Numbered from the stretch's first letter, positions 25,080-33,903 are shown. The stretch is DNA of 64,000 nt from Proteinivorax tanatarense (GCF_040267685.1 NZ_CP158367.1:1054001-1118000), one strand, 5' to 3'. Program-made: numbers and translations. Notes: generated by a model from the sequence alone, not told the origin.

Positions 25080-27779
25080 ATGGCAAAAGAAAGAGTGTTA
25101 GACTTAGCAAATAAAATTAGTAGAACTAAGAGGGGTTCAAAAGGAGAGATTACTCCAGATCGTCCAGAATATAAGATTTTGGAACCTGTTGTTACAGAAG
25201 AGATGGCGGATGTTGCCCTTTGCCTAGAATTGCGCAAACCTCAAACTGCATCCGAAGTAGCTAAGCAATGTGGCAAAAGCGAAAAGGAGACAGCAGAAAT
25301 TTTATGGCAGCTTGCAGAGTATGGCGTCGTATTTGTAGAAAAGGTTGACGGTGTTGATAAATACTGGATTGAACTGTGGGTTCCGGGACATATGGAACTG
25401 ATGGTAAATAATAAAGAGATAGTTAAGAAATATCCTCAGATAGGACGTGCCTTTGAAGAGTATGGAAGGGCAAGAGCTCCACTAGCTGTAGGAAACTTTC
25501 CAATAGGAAAGGGTCCTATGCGAGTAATTCCTATCGAAACATCCATCGAAGGGGAAACTAGAAGAGCATCATATGAGGAAGTTTCTAAATATTTAAATGA
25601 TAACACCGTCTTTTCTGTTTCCGACTGTTCTTGTCGTACAGCAAGAGAAGTTATGGGGGAAGGATGTGGCCATTTAAAAGAAGAGATGTGTATTCAGCTG
25701 GGTAAAGCCGCTGAGTATTATATACGTACAGGTAGAGGTCGGGAAATTAGCCGGGATGAAGCATTTGAAATAATCAAAAAGGCGGAAGAAAATGGTTTGA
25801 TGCATAGTATACCAAACTTAGATGGTGTTGGTGAGACCCATGCTATATGCAACTGTTGTGGATGCTCATGCTTAGCTATTAGAAATGCCGGGATGTTTTT
25901 GCATAGCGACTTTGTTCGCTCCAATTATATTTCACAAGTGGATGAAGAAAAATGTGTCGCTTGTGGTGAATGTGCTGAAGTTTGCCCTGTCAATGCATTG
26001 AAGCTAGGACAAAAGCTATGCAGCAAAAATCCTGTGGAACTCAAAGAAAGAGAGGAGTTGCCTTCTAACTCAGAGTGGGGTCCAGAGAAGTGGAATGAAG
26101 ACTATCGCATAAATAAAGAAAATGTTGTGGAAACTGGAACAAGCCCATGTAAAACTAATTGCCCAGCTCATATTTCTGTACAAGGCTATATCAAACTAGC
26201 TGCTCAAGGTAATTATTTAGAAGCTTTAGAGCTTATAAAACATGAAAATCCTTTCCCAGCAGTATGTGGTCGAATTTGTCCAAAAAAATGTGAATCAGAT
26301 TGTACTCGAGGAGATGTAGACGACCCAGTAGCTATTGATGATATTAAAAAGTTTATCGCCGAACAAGAGTTAAAATCAGATAGTCGTTTTGTACCAAAAG
26401 TCAAAAATCAATATGATAAAAAGATTGCTGTTGTGGGAGCTGGACCATCAGGACTTTCTTGTGCTTATTACTTAGCTGTTGATGGATATGAAGTTACGGT
26501 ATTTGAAAAAGAAAAGATGCTTGGCGGTATGTTGACACTAGGGATTCCGTCTTATAGACTGGGAAAAAAAGTGATTAACGCTGAAATTGATATTTTACGT
26601 GAACTTGGTGTTACTTTTAAAACTGGTGTAGAAGTTGGTAAAGACGTGAGTCTTCAAGAATTAAGGAGTGAAGGGTATGAAGCCTTTTATGTAGCTATTG
26701 GTGCTCAGCTAGGAAGAAAGATAGGCCTTGAAGGTGAAGATGCAAAAGGAGTGCTTACAGGCATTGACTTTTTACGTAAGGTTAATTTAGGAGAAGATTT
26801 AAAACTAACCGGTAATACCGTTGTCATAGGTGGCGGTAACGTTGCAATTGATGTTGCTAGGACTGCTACTAGAATTGGGGCATCGAAGGTTGATATGTTC
26901 TGTCTTGAAGATCGTGAGCAAATGCCAGCACTTAAAGAAGAAATAGATGAAGCTATTTGTGAAGGTATCGAAATTAGCAACTCTTGGGGACCTAAGCGTA
27001 TTGTTACCGAGAATGGTCGTGTAGTTGGCGTGGAGTTTAAAAAATGCATTTCAGTTATCGATAGTAGCGGGAATTTTAACCCAGTATTCGATGAAAACAA
27101 AACAAAAATTGTTAAAGCAGATAATGTGTTGATTTCAGTTGGTCAGGCTATGGATTGGGGCAGTATACTGGAGAACAGTAAAGCGAACCTAAACGCAAAT
27201 CAAACTATAAAGGCAGACTCTTTTACACTTCAAACAGATGAGCCTGATGTATTTGCAGGTGGTGACTCTATGACTGGTCCTAGTTTTGCTATCGATGCAA
27301 TTTCAATGGGGAAAGAAGCGGCAATTTCGATACATCGCTTTGTTCACCCAGGACAGAGTTTAGTTATAGGTAGAGATAGAAGGGAGTTTTACTCATTTAA
27401 CAAAGAAGACTTAATCATAGATGGTTATGACCGTACGCCAAGACAAAGAACAGAGCATGTTGATGCAGCTAAAGCCAAAAAATCATTTGATGATTTGCGT
27501 TCTACATTTACAGAAGAACAGGTTAAAAAAGAATCTGAACGTTGTTTAGGGTGTGGTGTTACCACAGTAGACGAATATATGTGCTTAGGATGTGGCGCAT
27601 GTACAACCAGATGTAAGTTTGATGCAATTGGCCTTGTCAGAAAATATGATGAAGAAAATGTGGAGCTAGAAAAGCTTAAACCTTTAGTTGTTAAACAAGT
27701 GATTAAGCGTAAAGGAAAAATTACTGCTAGAAAGGTCAACAAGTTTGTGACTGGAGTTTTCTCTAGCAAGGATAACTAA
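25080..27779 (+). CDS. Multi-domain iron-sulfur flavoprotein oxidoreductase (GltD-like core)
   Basis: The 899-residue protein has a winged-helix-like N-terminal segment (about 40-100), a cysteine-rich region (SDCSCR, CNCCGCSC), and a 4Fe-4S ferredoxin motif CVACGECAEVCP near 297-308. A GltD-like adenylyl-binding oxidoreductase module follows from about residue 350: the N-terminal Fe-S motif CKTNCP...CGRICPKKCESDC, an FAD-binding GAGPSG near 461 and a second nucleotide-binding GGGNVA near 583. A C-terminal ferredoxin motif is CLGCGACTTRC. Such proteins move electrons between NAD(P)H and ferredoxin-type carriers in anaerobes; the exact donor and acceptor are unknown. It lies in one operon with the membrane protein before it and hypA after it. 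A GGGGGAATATA site precedes the ATG. Confidence 0.85.
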   Translation: MAKERVLDLANKISRTKRGSKGEITPDRPEYKILEPVVTEEMADVALCLELRKPQTASEVAKQCGKSEKETAEILWQLAEYGVVFVEKVDGVDKYWIELWVPGHMELMVNNKEIVKKYPQIGRAFEEYGRARAPLAVGNFPIGKGPMRVIPIETSIEGETRRASYEEVSKYLNDNTVFSVSDCSCRTAREVMGEGCGHLKEEMCIQLGKAAEYYIRTGRGREISRDEAFEIIKKAEENGLMHSIPNLDGVGETHAICNCCGCSCLAIRNAGMFLHSDFVRSNYISQVDEEKCVACGECAEVCPVNALKLGQKLCSKNPVELKEREELPSNSEWGPEKWNEDYRINKENVVETGTSPCKTNCPAHISVQGYIKLAAQGNYLEALELIKHENPFPAVCGRICPKKCESDCTRGDVDDPVAIDDIKKFIAEQELKSDSRFVPKVKNQYDKKIAVVGAGPSGLSCAYYLAVDGYEVTVFEKEKMLGGMLTLGIPSYRLGKKVINAEIDILRELGVTFKTGVEVGKDVSLQELRSEGYEAFYVAIGAQLGRKIGLEGEDAKGVLTGIDFLRKVNLGEDLKLTGNTVVIGGGNVAIDVARTATRIGASKVDMFCLEDREQMPALKEEIDEAICEGIEISNSWGPKRIVTENGRVVGVEFKKCISVIDSSGNFNPVFDENKTKIVKADNVLISVGQAMDWGSILENSKANLNANQTIKADSFTLQTDEPDVFAGGDSMTGPSFAIDAISMGKEAAISIHRFVHPGQSLVIGRDRREFYSFNKEDLIIDGYDRTPRQRTEHVDAAKAKKSFDDLRSTFTEEQVKKESERCLGCGVTTVDEYMCLGCGACTTRCKFDAIGLVRKYDEENVELEKLKPLVVKQVIKRKGKITARKVNKFVTGVFSSKDN

Positions 27780-27801
27780 ACAATTTTTTGAGGTGGTAAA
27801 C

Positions 27802-28143
27802 TTGCATGAACTAGGTGTTGTAATAGAAGTGGTAAAAACTGTTGAAAATTTTGCAAAGGATAATAACTTAACCCAAATAGATACGTTGGTACTTCAAATT
27901 GGAGAGTTATCATCAATGATTCCCAGGTATGTTGAAGCATGCTATCCAGCTGCAGTGGACGGAACTTTATTAGAGAATACAAAGTTGGAGATAGAGATTT
28001 TGCCGGCTAATATTCTTTGTAAAGAGTGTAATGAAGTTTTTAAACTCACAGATGGTGGCAATAGTTGTCCTAATTGTAGTAGCGAAAATATAGAGTTGCT
28101 ATCAGGAAAAGAGTTTATGGTAAAAGAGATTATAGCGTGTTGA
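27802..28143 (+). CDS. hypA: Nickel metallochaperone HypA
   Basis: HypA helps HypB insert nickel into hydrogenase. The start codon is TTG at 27802, because the family requires the sequence Met-His-Glu at the very N-terminus for nickel binding and only this start gives MHELGVV. GAGGTGG lies seven bases upstream. The protein has 113 residues, the normal length. The zinc site is intact as CKEC (about 74-77) and CPNC (about 91-94). It follows the oxidoreductase gene by 22 bases. No hydrogenase subunit gene is in the window, so the client enzyme is encoded elsewhere or is not a hydrogenase. Confidence 0.93.
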   Translation: MHELGVVIEVVKTVENFAKDNNLTQIDTLVLQIGELSSMIPRYVEACYPAAVDGTLLENTKLEIEILPANILCKECNEVFKLTDGGNSCPNCSSENIELLSGKEFMVKEIIAC

Positions 28144-28210
28144 AGTTTTAATACTAAACATTGAATTAGGGAGATGTAGTATTAACCAAGTGCTATAGAA
28201 TACAGAAAAC

Positions 28211-28247
28211 GTAAGAGAAGTCCATTATAGTAACGGACTTCTCTTAC
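28211..28247. terminator. Hairpin between hypA and the minus-strand remnant
   Basis: GTAAGAGAAGTCC pairs perfectly over 13 bases with GGACTTCTCTTAC. On the minus strand it follows the remnant's stop by eight bases and is followed by GTTTTCTG, so it probably began as that gene's terminator and may now also end the hypA transcript. Confidence 0.65.
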
Positions 28248-28255
28248 TGTTATAG

Positions 28256-28444
28256 CTAATATAGATGTGGCGATAACGGCAACACTTGATCAATTTTCAG
28301 TGAAATCAAATCGGTATCTTCCACTAGCTCTAAGATATCTTCAACCTCGCCATGTACTAGTACACCAAAAACATTCATGCCATTTTCATCAACATAGTCT
28401 AAAGCTTGTTGATAATACTCCACTTTATAAGAAACTCTCTCCCT
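28256..28444 (-). pseudogene. C-terminal remnant of an anti-sigma-factor-like gene
   Basis: An open minus-strand frame from just after a TGA at 28445-28447 to the TAG at 28256-28258 reads RERVSYKVEYYQQALDYVDE, then GMNVFGVLVHGEVEDILEL and ends LPLSPHLY. The pattern looks like the C-terminal domain of sigma-regulator (anti-sigma) proteins, though I have not compared it with a database. No ribosome site or N-terminal membrane segment precedes it, and it is followed by its own terminator hairpin. It is best read as the tail of a gene whose front was lost. Confidence 0.5.
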
Positions 28445-28447
28445 TCA

Positions 28448-28745
28448 CTATATAAACGAAACAAAGTCAAAAAGGTTACACACCATTTAAAGACAATTAT
28501 ATTAGAATATACAATTAATTTGAATATGGATTATAGGAATTTTGCTATTTTATACCAAATTAAAAGCAAGTGAATATTGACACTTTTACCACCATCATAT
28601 AGACTAAAAAAAAGAAGTGAAAAAATTAAGTAGATAGATTCAAGCTTAACGTGGAGGTGGTTAGCAGTAAGTGTCGACGGGGCAAGGCGGTAATCATAGC
28701 ACGTTTAATACAAAAAAATATAAAGTTACTAGGGGGATAAAGTAT
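28448..28745. other. Intergenic stretch before hypB
   Basis: A/T-rich with no clear gene. GGAGGTGG (28653-28660) followed by a GTG at 28671 opens the long version of the HypB frame. Confidence 0.4.
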
Positions 28746-29414
28746 ATGGAAGATTATAAAGTAATTAAAGTAGAAAAGAGTATATATGAAAATAATAATG
28801 AAGAAGCGGATAAGGTGAGAAAAAAGTTAAAAGAAGAGAAAACTTTTTTATTAAACTTAATGTCCTCTCCTGGATCGGGTAAGACAACCACTGTTATAAG
28901 AACTATTGAGGCACTTAAGGATAAGATGGAAGTTGGAGTAATTGAAGCGGATATAGATTCTTATGTAGATGCTGAAAAGGTTCATCAGGCGGGAGCGAAG
29001 GCTATTCAGCTACAAACTGCTGGCATGTGTCATATTGACGCTATAATTTCTCGTGATGGCTTAGATAGCATAGGAAGCAAGGATTTAGATTTTGTTATCA
29101 TAGAAAATATAGGGAATTTAGTTTGCCCAGCTTCTTATGATTTAGGAGCGGTTAAAAATGCAATGATACTAAGCGTGCCAGAAGGGGATGACAAGCCGCT
29201 TAAATATCCAAAGATGTTTGCTAATGTGGATGTACTTATAATTAACAAGATTGATACTATGGAGTTTTTTGACTTTGATATAGAAGCAGTTAAAAAGAAA
29301 GTAACGGAAATGAATCCTAACATTGTGGTATTTGAAATTTCTGCAAAAACAGGACAGGGTATTGATAAATGGGCAAATTGGTTAAAAGACAATATAAATC
29401 AGTGGAATGCTTAA
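28746..29414 (+). CDS. hypB: Nickel-insertion GTPase HypB
   Basis: HypB is the GTPase that loads nickel into hydrogenase together with HypA. From the ATG at 28746 it has 222 residues. It shows the P-loop SSPGSGKTT (about 40-48), the switch region EADIDSYVDA, the metal-site motif TAGMCHID, the ENIGNLVCPASYDLG segment and the base-recognition motif NKID. There is no N-terminal CxxCGC or His-rich nickel store. An in-frame GTG at 28671 with a good GGAGGTGG would add 25 residues with no family resemblance; both starts are possible, and I prefer the ATG after TAGGGGGATAAAG. It is separated from hypA by about 600 bases containing a gene remnant. Confidence 0.93.
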   Translation: MEDYKVIKVEKSIYENNNEEADKVRKKLKEEKTFLLNLMSSPGSGKTTTVIRTIEALKDKMEVGVIEADIDSYVDAEKVHQAGAKAIQLQTAGMCHIDAIISRDGLDSIGSKDLDFVIIENIGNLVCPASYDLGAVKNAMILSVPEGDDKPLKYPKMFANVDVLIINKIDTMEFFDFDIEAVKKKVTEMNPNIVVFEISAKTGQGIDKWANWLKDNINQWNA

Positions 29415-29422
29415 AAATGCTT

Positions 29423-29462
29423 AAAACATGCTGAGGATGTGTATCCCTCAGCATGTTTTTTA
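29423..29462 (+). terminator. Rho-independent terminator after hypB
   Basis: AAACATGCTGAGG pairs with CCTCAGCATGTTT, followed by a T-run. Confidence 0.88.
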
Positions 29463-29614
29463 TCGAATTAAACTGGCTGTACCCTTATATAAAAGTTTCA
29501 CTTTATTTGGAATTATAACACAAGGATGGCAACACTTTGCATATTCGAAAAATATAAAATATAATAAAAAGAGAAGTTATTTTTATTTACTATATTAAAG
29601 GAGGCTGAACAAAG

Positions 29615-30598
29615 ATGAATTTGCTAACTCCATTAGAAGTTGGAACGTTACTGCTACACAATCGATTAGTTTATCCACCTATGGCTACTGCTAAAGCTGA
29701 TGACAATGGGTTGGTTACTGATGAAATTTTAAATTATTATGATGAAAAAACTGCAGGTGGTTATATTGGATTGATTGTAACAGAACATGCTTTTGTCAAC
29801 TCAAAGGGAAAGGCTAGCGAAAGACAGCTGTCTATAGCGGAAGATAGAGATATCGAAGGGTTGAAAAAAATAGCTGATATTATTCGTAAAAATGGCTGCA
29901 AATCTGTAGCGCAGATAAGCCATGCTGGTGGAAAAGCGAAAGAGGAGGTTATCGGAGGAACTCCGGTAGCTCCATCTAATAGTAGTTTTTTGGATAAAGG
30001 TATTCATCAGCTATCGGAACAAGAAGTAGCTGATGTTATTAAAGATTTTGCCGATGGGGCATCTAGAGCAAAAAAAGCTGGTTTTGATGGCGTACAAATT
30101 CATTCTGCTCACGGGTACCTTTTAAATCAGTTTTTTTCTCCTATAACTAATAAACGACAAGATAAATATGGGGGTAAACTAAGCAACAGAATAAAAATAC
30201 ACTTAGAAGTTATTAAAGAGGTGCGCAAAGTTGTAGGCGAAGATTTTCATGTTCAAATAAGGTTGGGGGTTTCGGATTTTGAAGAAGGTGGAGTAGATAT
30301 TGAAGATAGCAAATTCGCGGCAAAAGAATTTGAAAAAGCAGGAGTTGATGTTATAGATATTTCTGGAGGATTAAACGGCTATAATATAGAGGGGTTAACC
30401 GGACAGGGCTTTTTTGCACCTTTGACTGAAAAAATCAAGCAAGAAGTATCGGTGCCAGTTGTGCTAACAGGAGGAATAACTGAAGTCGAAGCGGCAGATA
30501 GATTATTGAAAGAGAACAAAGCTGACTTAATTGGAGTTGGTAGAGCTATATACAAAGACTCAAAATGGGCAGAGCACGCAATTACAAAGCTAAGCTAA
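29615..30598 (+). CDS. NADH:flavin oxidoreductase, Old Yellow Enzyme family
   Basis: This 327-residue FMN-binding TIM barrel belongs to the OYE family, whose members reduce activated C=C bonds or related substrates with NAD(P)H. Visible motifs are NRLVYPPMATAKAD at the N-terminus, QISHAGG, the H-x-x-H-type active-site segment DGVQIHSAHGYLLNQFFSP, YGGKLSNR and the phosphate-binding end GVGRAIYKD. It lacks the C-terminal Fe-S/FAD domains of the larger 2,4-dienoyl-CoA reductases, so it is the short form. It is a single-gene unit between terminators, with AAAGGAGG before the ATG. The substrate cannot be told. Confidence 0.92.
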   Translation: MNLLTPLEVGTLLLHNRLVYPPMATAKADDNGLVTDEILNYYDEKTAGGYIGLIVTEHAFVNSKGKASERQLSIAEDRDIEGLKKIADIIRKNGCKSVAQISHAGGKAKEEVIGGTPVAPSNSSFLDKGIHQLSEQEVADVIKDFADGASRAKKAGFDGVQIHSAHGYLLNQFFSPITNKRQDKYGGKLSNRIKIHLEVIKEVRKVVGEDFHVQIRLGVSDFEEGGVDIEDSKFAAKEFEKAGVDVIDISGGLNGYNIEGLTGQGFFAPLTEKIKQEVSVPVVLTGGITEVEAADRLLKENKADLIGVGRAIYKDSKWAEHAITKLS

Positions 30599-30661
30599 TA
30601 ATGTTGAGCTTTGTGCGTTAAACCGGATTTTGTAAAGTGCATACTGTGACAGGTTAAAGGG

Positions 30662-30690
30662 GCTGTTTTAAATCTGAACAGCTTCTTTTT
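30662..30690 (+). terminator. Terminator after the OYE-family gene
   Basis: GCTGTT pairs with AACAGC around a nine-base loop and is followed by TTCTTTTT. Confidence 0.6.
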
Positions 30691-30747
30691 GTGAGTATTT
30701 TTTGTACGGTAGTATAATTTGTCTAAAGATAAACCTATTCAAAATTA

Positions 30748-30786
30748 TTGACAGTTCATATTTAGTTCATATTCACTTTTTAAAAT
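30748..30786 (+). promoter_or_regulatory. Two-component-system promoter with tandem 11-bp response-regulator boxes
   Basis: GTTCATATTTA (30754-30764) is followed directly by GTTCATATTCA (30765-30775), then five bases, then a TAAAAT -10 box (30781-30786). The same geometry occurs twice before the small alarmone synthetase gene. The half-site TTCATA repeated every 11 bases resembles PhoP/PhoB boxes, so the regulator encoded next probably binds here and activates its own operon. Confidence 0.7.
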
Positions 30787-30919
30787 GGAAACAATAGCTG
30801 GTGTATCTGAAAAAAATGAGTTATTTTTACTTCTTCTTAAAAAAATTGATTCTTTAAGTGTTATAGAGATTTTTTAGTAAAAGTCTAATTTTTAACGTGG
30901 AGTAAAAGGAGGGTAAAAT

Positions 30920-31594
30920 ATGATAAATATTCTGGTGGTGGAGGATGATAAAAATCTTCAGAGACTTATGGAAACAGTTTTAAAGCAACAAGGTTATAAT
31001 GTTTTTACTGCAAAAGATGGTGTTGCAGCACTAGAAATACTGGATAAGCATAAACTGGATTTAATAATAAGTGATATAATGATGCCCAATATGGATGGTT
31101 ATACTTTAACGGAAGAGCTTAGAAAATCAGATTATAACTTACCTATTTTAATGGTTACAGCAAAAGAGACCTCTTATGATAAAAAGAAGGGATTTTTAGT
31201 AGGGACTGATGATTATATGGTTAAGCCTATAGATATGGATGAGATGGTGCTGCGGGTAGCGGCCCTGTTGCGACGGTCTAGAATTAGAGATGATTATAAG
31301 TTAACTATAGGAGATGTAACATTAAACTATAGAACGTTAACAGTTACAAAGAATGAGCAATCTTTGCTGTTGCCTAAAAAAGAGTTTTATCTTTTGTTTA
31401 AACTTTTGAGCTATCCAAAGCAAATTTTTACTAGACAGCAACTCATGGATGAGATTTGGGGGTTTGAATCAAAAGCAGATGAACGCACAGTTGATGTACA
31501 TGTAAAAAGATTAAGAGAGAAGTTTGCTGGCTATTCTGAGTTCGATATAATAACTGTTAGGGGATTAGGTTATAAGGTAGAGGTAAATAAATGA
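30920..31594 (+). CDS. OmpR/PhoB-family response regulator
   Basis: The 224-residue protein has a receiver domain (residues 1-115) with the acidic pair E8-D9-D10, the phosphorylation site D52 in DIMMPNMDG and the conserved lysine in DDYMVKPID. A winged-helix DNA-binding domain (about 130-222) ends with ERTVDVHVKRLREKF and VRGLGYKV. Its stop overlaps the ATG of the sensor kinase gene by four bases. The tandem boxes in its own promoter suggest autoregulation. Domain type and box pattern are PhoP-like, but no phosphate genes are nearby, so the signal is unknown. Confidence 0.93.
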   Translation: MINILVVEDDKNLQRLMETVLKQQGYNVFTAKDGVAALEILDKHKLDLIISDIMMPNMDGYTLTEELRKSDYNLPILMVTAKETSYDKKKGFLVGTDDYMVKPIDMDEMVLRVAALLRRSRIRDDYKLTIGDVTLNYRTLTVTKNEQSLLLPKKEFYLLFKLLSYPKQIFTRQQLMDEIWGFESKADERTVDVHVKRLREKFAGYSEFDIITVRGLGYKVEVNK

Positions 31595-32886
31595 AAAATA
31601 TTGCTATAAAGCTGTCGGTATTCTTTATTATAGTTATTTGTATTTCCTCTCTTTTATCTTTTGTGGTAACCACCCTTTACACCAGTGATATTGAAAAAGA
31701 AATTAGACAGAATCAACAAGAAATAGCTGTTTCGATAATTGCTTTAAATGAAAAAACAGATATAGAAGTTGCTGATATAGTAGAGTCGATGCCCACATAT
31801 ATGTATGATATCAGCATAATAGATAAATTTGAGCTAGAGAAGCAAACAAGTCCTGAACAGTTAGAAAAAATTCAAAATGACGAAATTGCATTTATCCACC
31901 CAACTATGTTTCATGACCCTATTACAATTTTTAAGGTAAATGACAAATATATAGAGATAAGCTTATATCACCATAATACGATATTTAAAATTACTGCATC
32001 TAGAACATGGCTATCTACGCTACTTTATGTTGGTATTGGAGCTATTTTAATAAGTTTATTGGCCAATAGAGTAGTTAAACCTGTTCTTAGGTTGACTAAT
32101 GCGACTCAAGAAGTTGCTAAGGGTAATTTTGATATTCAAGTTAAAAATGAAAGCAACGATGAGGTTGGGCAACTAACAAAAAATTTTAATAAAATGACTA
32201 GAGAGCTAAAGCAAATAGAATGTTTGCGTAAAGATTTTATAAATAATGTTTCCCATGAGTTTAAGGCGCCAATTGCTTCTATCCAAGGCTTTGCAAAGCT
32301 ATTACAGCAAGGGGATCTGACGCAAGAGCAAAAAAAAGAGTATACAGGTATAATTGTTGAAGAAACAGCTAGGCTTTCTAATCTTTCCTCAAATATTTTA
32401 AAGCTTTCTAAATTAGAAAACCAAGAAATTGTTGAAAAAAGAGTTTTATTTTCTTTAGATGAACAAATTAGAAAAAGCATTCTTGTTCTGGAACATGAAT
32501 GGAATAAGAAAGATATAGAATTTGACATAACTTTAGAAAAAGTTGAATTTCTAGGAGACGAAGAGATTCTTCAACATGTTTGGATAAACTTACTTGGTAA
32601 TGCTATCAAGTTTTCTAATTGCGGTTCCGCTGTTAAAGTATCGCTGGAAAAAATAGATAGTTCAGTTAGGGTTAAAGTAACTGACTACGGTGTTGGGATG
32701 GATAAAGAAACGAAAAATAGAATTTTTGAGAAATTTTATCAAGGAGATAAAGCACATTCTTCAGAAGGAAATGGGTTAGGTCTTCCTTTGGTCAAAAGAA
32801 TTATTGATTTATATGATGGTGAAGTTAGAGTTGAAAGTGAATTAAAAAAAGGTACAACCTTTGTAGTTGAACTGCCGTTAGAATAG
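31591..32886 (+). CDS. Membrane sensor histidine kinase
   Basis: The 431-residue kinase has a first membrane helix (about 7-30), an extracytoplasmic sensor of roughly 110 residues, a second helix (about 142-160), a HAMP domain (about 160-212), the H-box SHEFKAP with H222, and an ATPase domain with N-box (WINLLGNAIKF), G1 (DYGVGM), F (FEKFYQGD) and G2 (GNGLGLPL) motifs. It should phosphorylate the response regulator encoded just before it, with which it overlaps by four bases. The H-box differs from the common SHELRTP but keeps the required residues. The extracellular part shows no recognisable ligand motif. Confidence 0.92.
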   Translation: MKNIAIKLSVFFIIVICISSLLSFVVTTLYTSDIEKEIRQNQQEIAVSIIALNEKTDIEVADIVESMPTYMYDISIIDKFELEKQTSPEQLEKIQNDEIAFIHPTMFHDPITIFKVNDKYIEISLYHHNTIFKITASRTWLSTLLYVGIGAILISLLANRVVKPVLRLTNATQEVAKGNFDIQVKNESNDEVGQLTKNFNKMTRELKQIECLRKDFINNVSHEFKAPIASIQGFAKLLQQGDLTQEQKKEYTGIIVEETARLSNLSSNILKLSKLENQEIVEKRVLFSLDEQIRKSILVLEHEWNKKDIEFDITLEKVEFLGDEEILQHVWINLLGNAIKFSNCGSAVKVSLEKIDSSVRVKVTDYGVGMDKETKNRIFEKFYQGDKAHSSEGNGLGLPLVKRIIDLYDGEVRVESELKKGTTFVVELPLE

Positions 32887-32889
32887 TTT

Positions 32890-32932
32890 AAAATCTTAGG
32901 AATCATAAATATATGTTCCTAAGATTTTTTTA
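32890..32932 (+). terminator. Terminator after the two-component system
   Basis: AAATCTTAGGAA pairs with TTCCTAAGATTT around a 13-base loop, followed by a T-run. Confidence 0.8.
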
Positions 32933-32945
32933 TTTTATTCCTGTA

Positions 32946-32978
32946 GTTCACAATAAGTTCATATTAGTTCTTTATAAT
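32946..32978 (+). promoter_or_regulatory. Alarmone-synthetase promoter 1 with tandem boxes
   Basis: GTTCACAATAA (32946-32956) and GTTCATATTAG (32957-32967) are followed by five bases and a perfect TATAAT (32973-32978). Geometry is identical to the two-component-system promoter. Confidence 0.65.
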
Positions 32979-33047
32979 ATAAATTGTTAATAGCAATTAA
33001 AAATTTCCACGGCAATAAATTTATAGAAAAAAATTATTTTATCAATA

Positions 33048-33080
33048 ATTCATAATGAGTTCATGTTGATGTTTTAAAAT
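33048..33080 (+). promoter_or_regulatory. Alarmone-synthetase promoter 2 with tandem boxes
   Basis: ATTCATAATGA (33048-33058) and GTTCATGTTGA (33059-33069) are followed by five bases and TAAAAT (33075-33080), the same -10 box as in the two-component-system promoter. Confidence 0.65.
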
Positions 33081-33107
33081 AGAATTAGAATCAAAGGAGT
33101 GGTTAAG

Positions 33108-33824
33108 TTGGAAGCTAAACAATATAATTTTGATGTTAAAGAAATAGAGTTGAAAAAAGATGAGTTAACTAGATTTATGATGTCTTATAAATTTGCATTA
33201 GAAAAGGTAAATACCAAAATCGATATATTGATGCAGGAGTTTCAGTATATTCATGATTATAACCCTATTGAGCATGTTAAGTCTCGGCTTAAAACTCCTG
33301 AAAGCATAATAAATAAAGTTCAGAGAAAAGGTTATGATCTTTCATTGCTATCTATTCAAGAGAACATACAAGATATTGCAGGGATAAGAATAACTTGTTC
33401 ATTTATTTCGGATATTTATAAGCTAAAGGAAATGTTGGAAAAACAAGATGATATAAAAATTATCGAAGCAAAGGATTATATTAAAAATCCTAAGCCAAAT
33501 GGTTATAAAAGCTTACATTTGATTTTAAAGGTTCCAGTTTTTATGTCTGATCGAGTAGAGCAAACATTTGTAGAATTGCAGATAAGAACGATTGCTATGG
33601 ATTTCTGGGCTAGTTTAGAGCATAAAATTTATTACAAATATAAAAAAGATGTTCCAGAAAGACTTTTAAATGAGCTTAAGGAAGCAGCTAACACAGTTTA
33701 TGAATTAGATAAAAAAATGGAAGTAATCCACAAAGAAACTAATCAGTTGAAAAAATCACAACAATTAAGCAACTTAAATCTAACTAACTATATTGGGAAA
33801 GGGTTAACTTTCCATATGTACTAG
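33108..33824 (+). CDS. Small alarmone synthetase, RelA/SpoT-domain (p)ppGpp synthase
   Basis: A protein of about 238 residues made of a single synthetase domain, like YjbM/YwaC (RelQ/RelP) of Firmicutes. It transfers pyrophosphate from ATP to GDP or GTP to make the stringent-response signal. Motifs visible are YNPIEHVKSRLKTPESI, IAGIRITCSF, the substrate loop NPKPNGYKSLHL, VELQIRT and the helix LEHKIYYKYKKD. There is no HD hydrolase, TGS or ACT domain. TTG at 33108, eight bases after AAAGGAG, is the likely start; the GTG at 33099 overlaps the ribosome site. Two promoters with response-regulator boxes lie upstream, which ties it to the neighbouring two-component system. Confidence 0.9.
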   Translation: MEAKQYNFDVKEIELKKDELTRFMMSYKFALEKVNTKIDILMQEFQYIHDYNPIEHVKSRLKTPESIINKVQRKGYDLSLLSIQENIQDIAGIRITCSFISDIYKLKEMLEKQDDIKIIEAKDYIKNPKPNGYKSLHLILKVPVFMSDRVEQTFVELQIRTIAMDFWASLEHKIYYKYKKDVPERLLNELKEAANTVYELDKKMEVIHKETNQLKKSQQLSNLNLTNYIGKGLTFHMY

Positions 33825-33873
33825 GGCTGATTTCTTTAATTAAATATTGGGGGTAAGGGTTAATGTTACTATA

Positions 33874-33903
33874 GGGGGCGAAGTTTAAATAACTTCGCCC
33901 CCC
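33874..33903. terminator. Hairpin between convergent genes
   Basis: GGGGGCGAAGTT pairs perfectly with AACTTCGCCCCC around five bases. The T-run is poor on both strands, but the stem is among the most stable in the window. Confidence 0.65.

Noticed and set aside
28267-28455. 62-codon plus-strand frame between hypA and hypB
   Set aside because: It lies opposite the anti-sigma-like minus-strand remnant, has no ribosome site and its residues look non-coding (many His, Leu and Pro).
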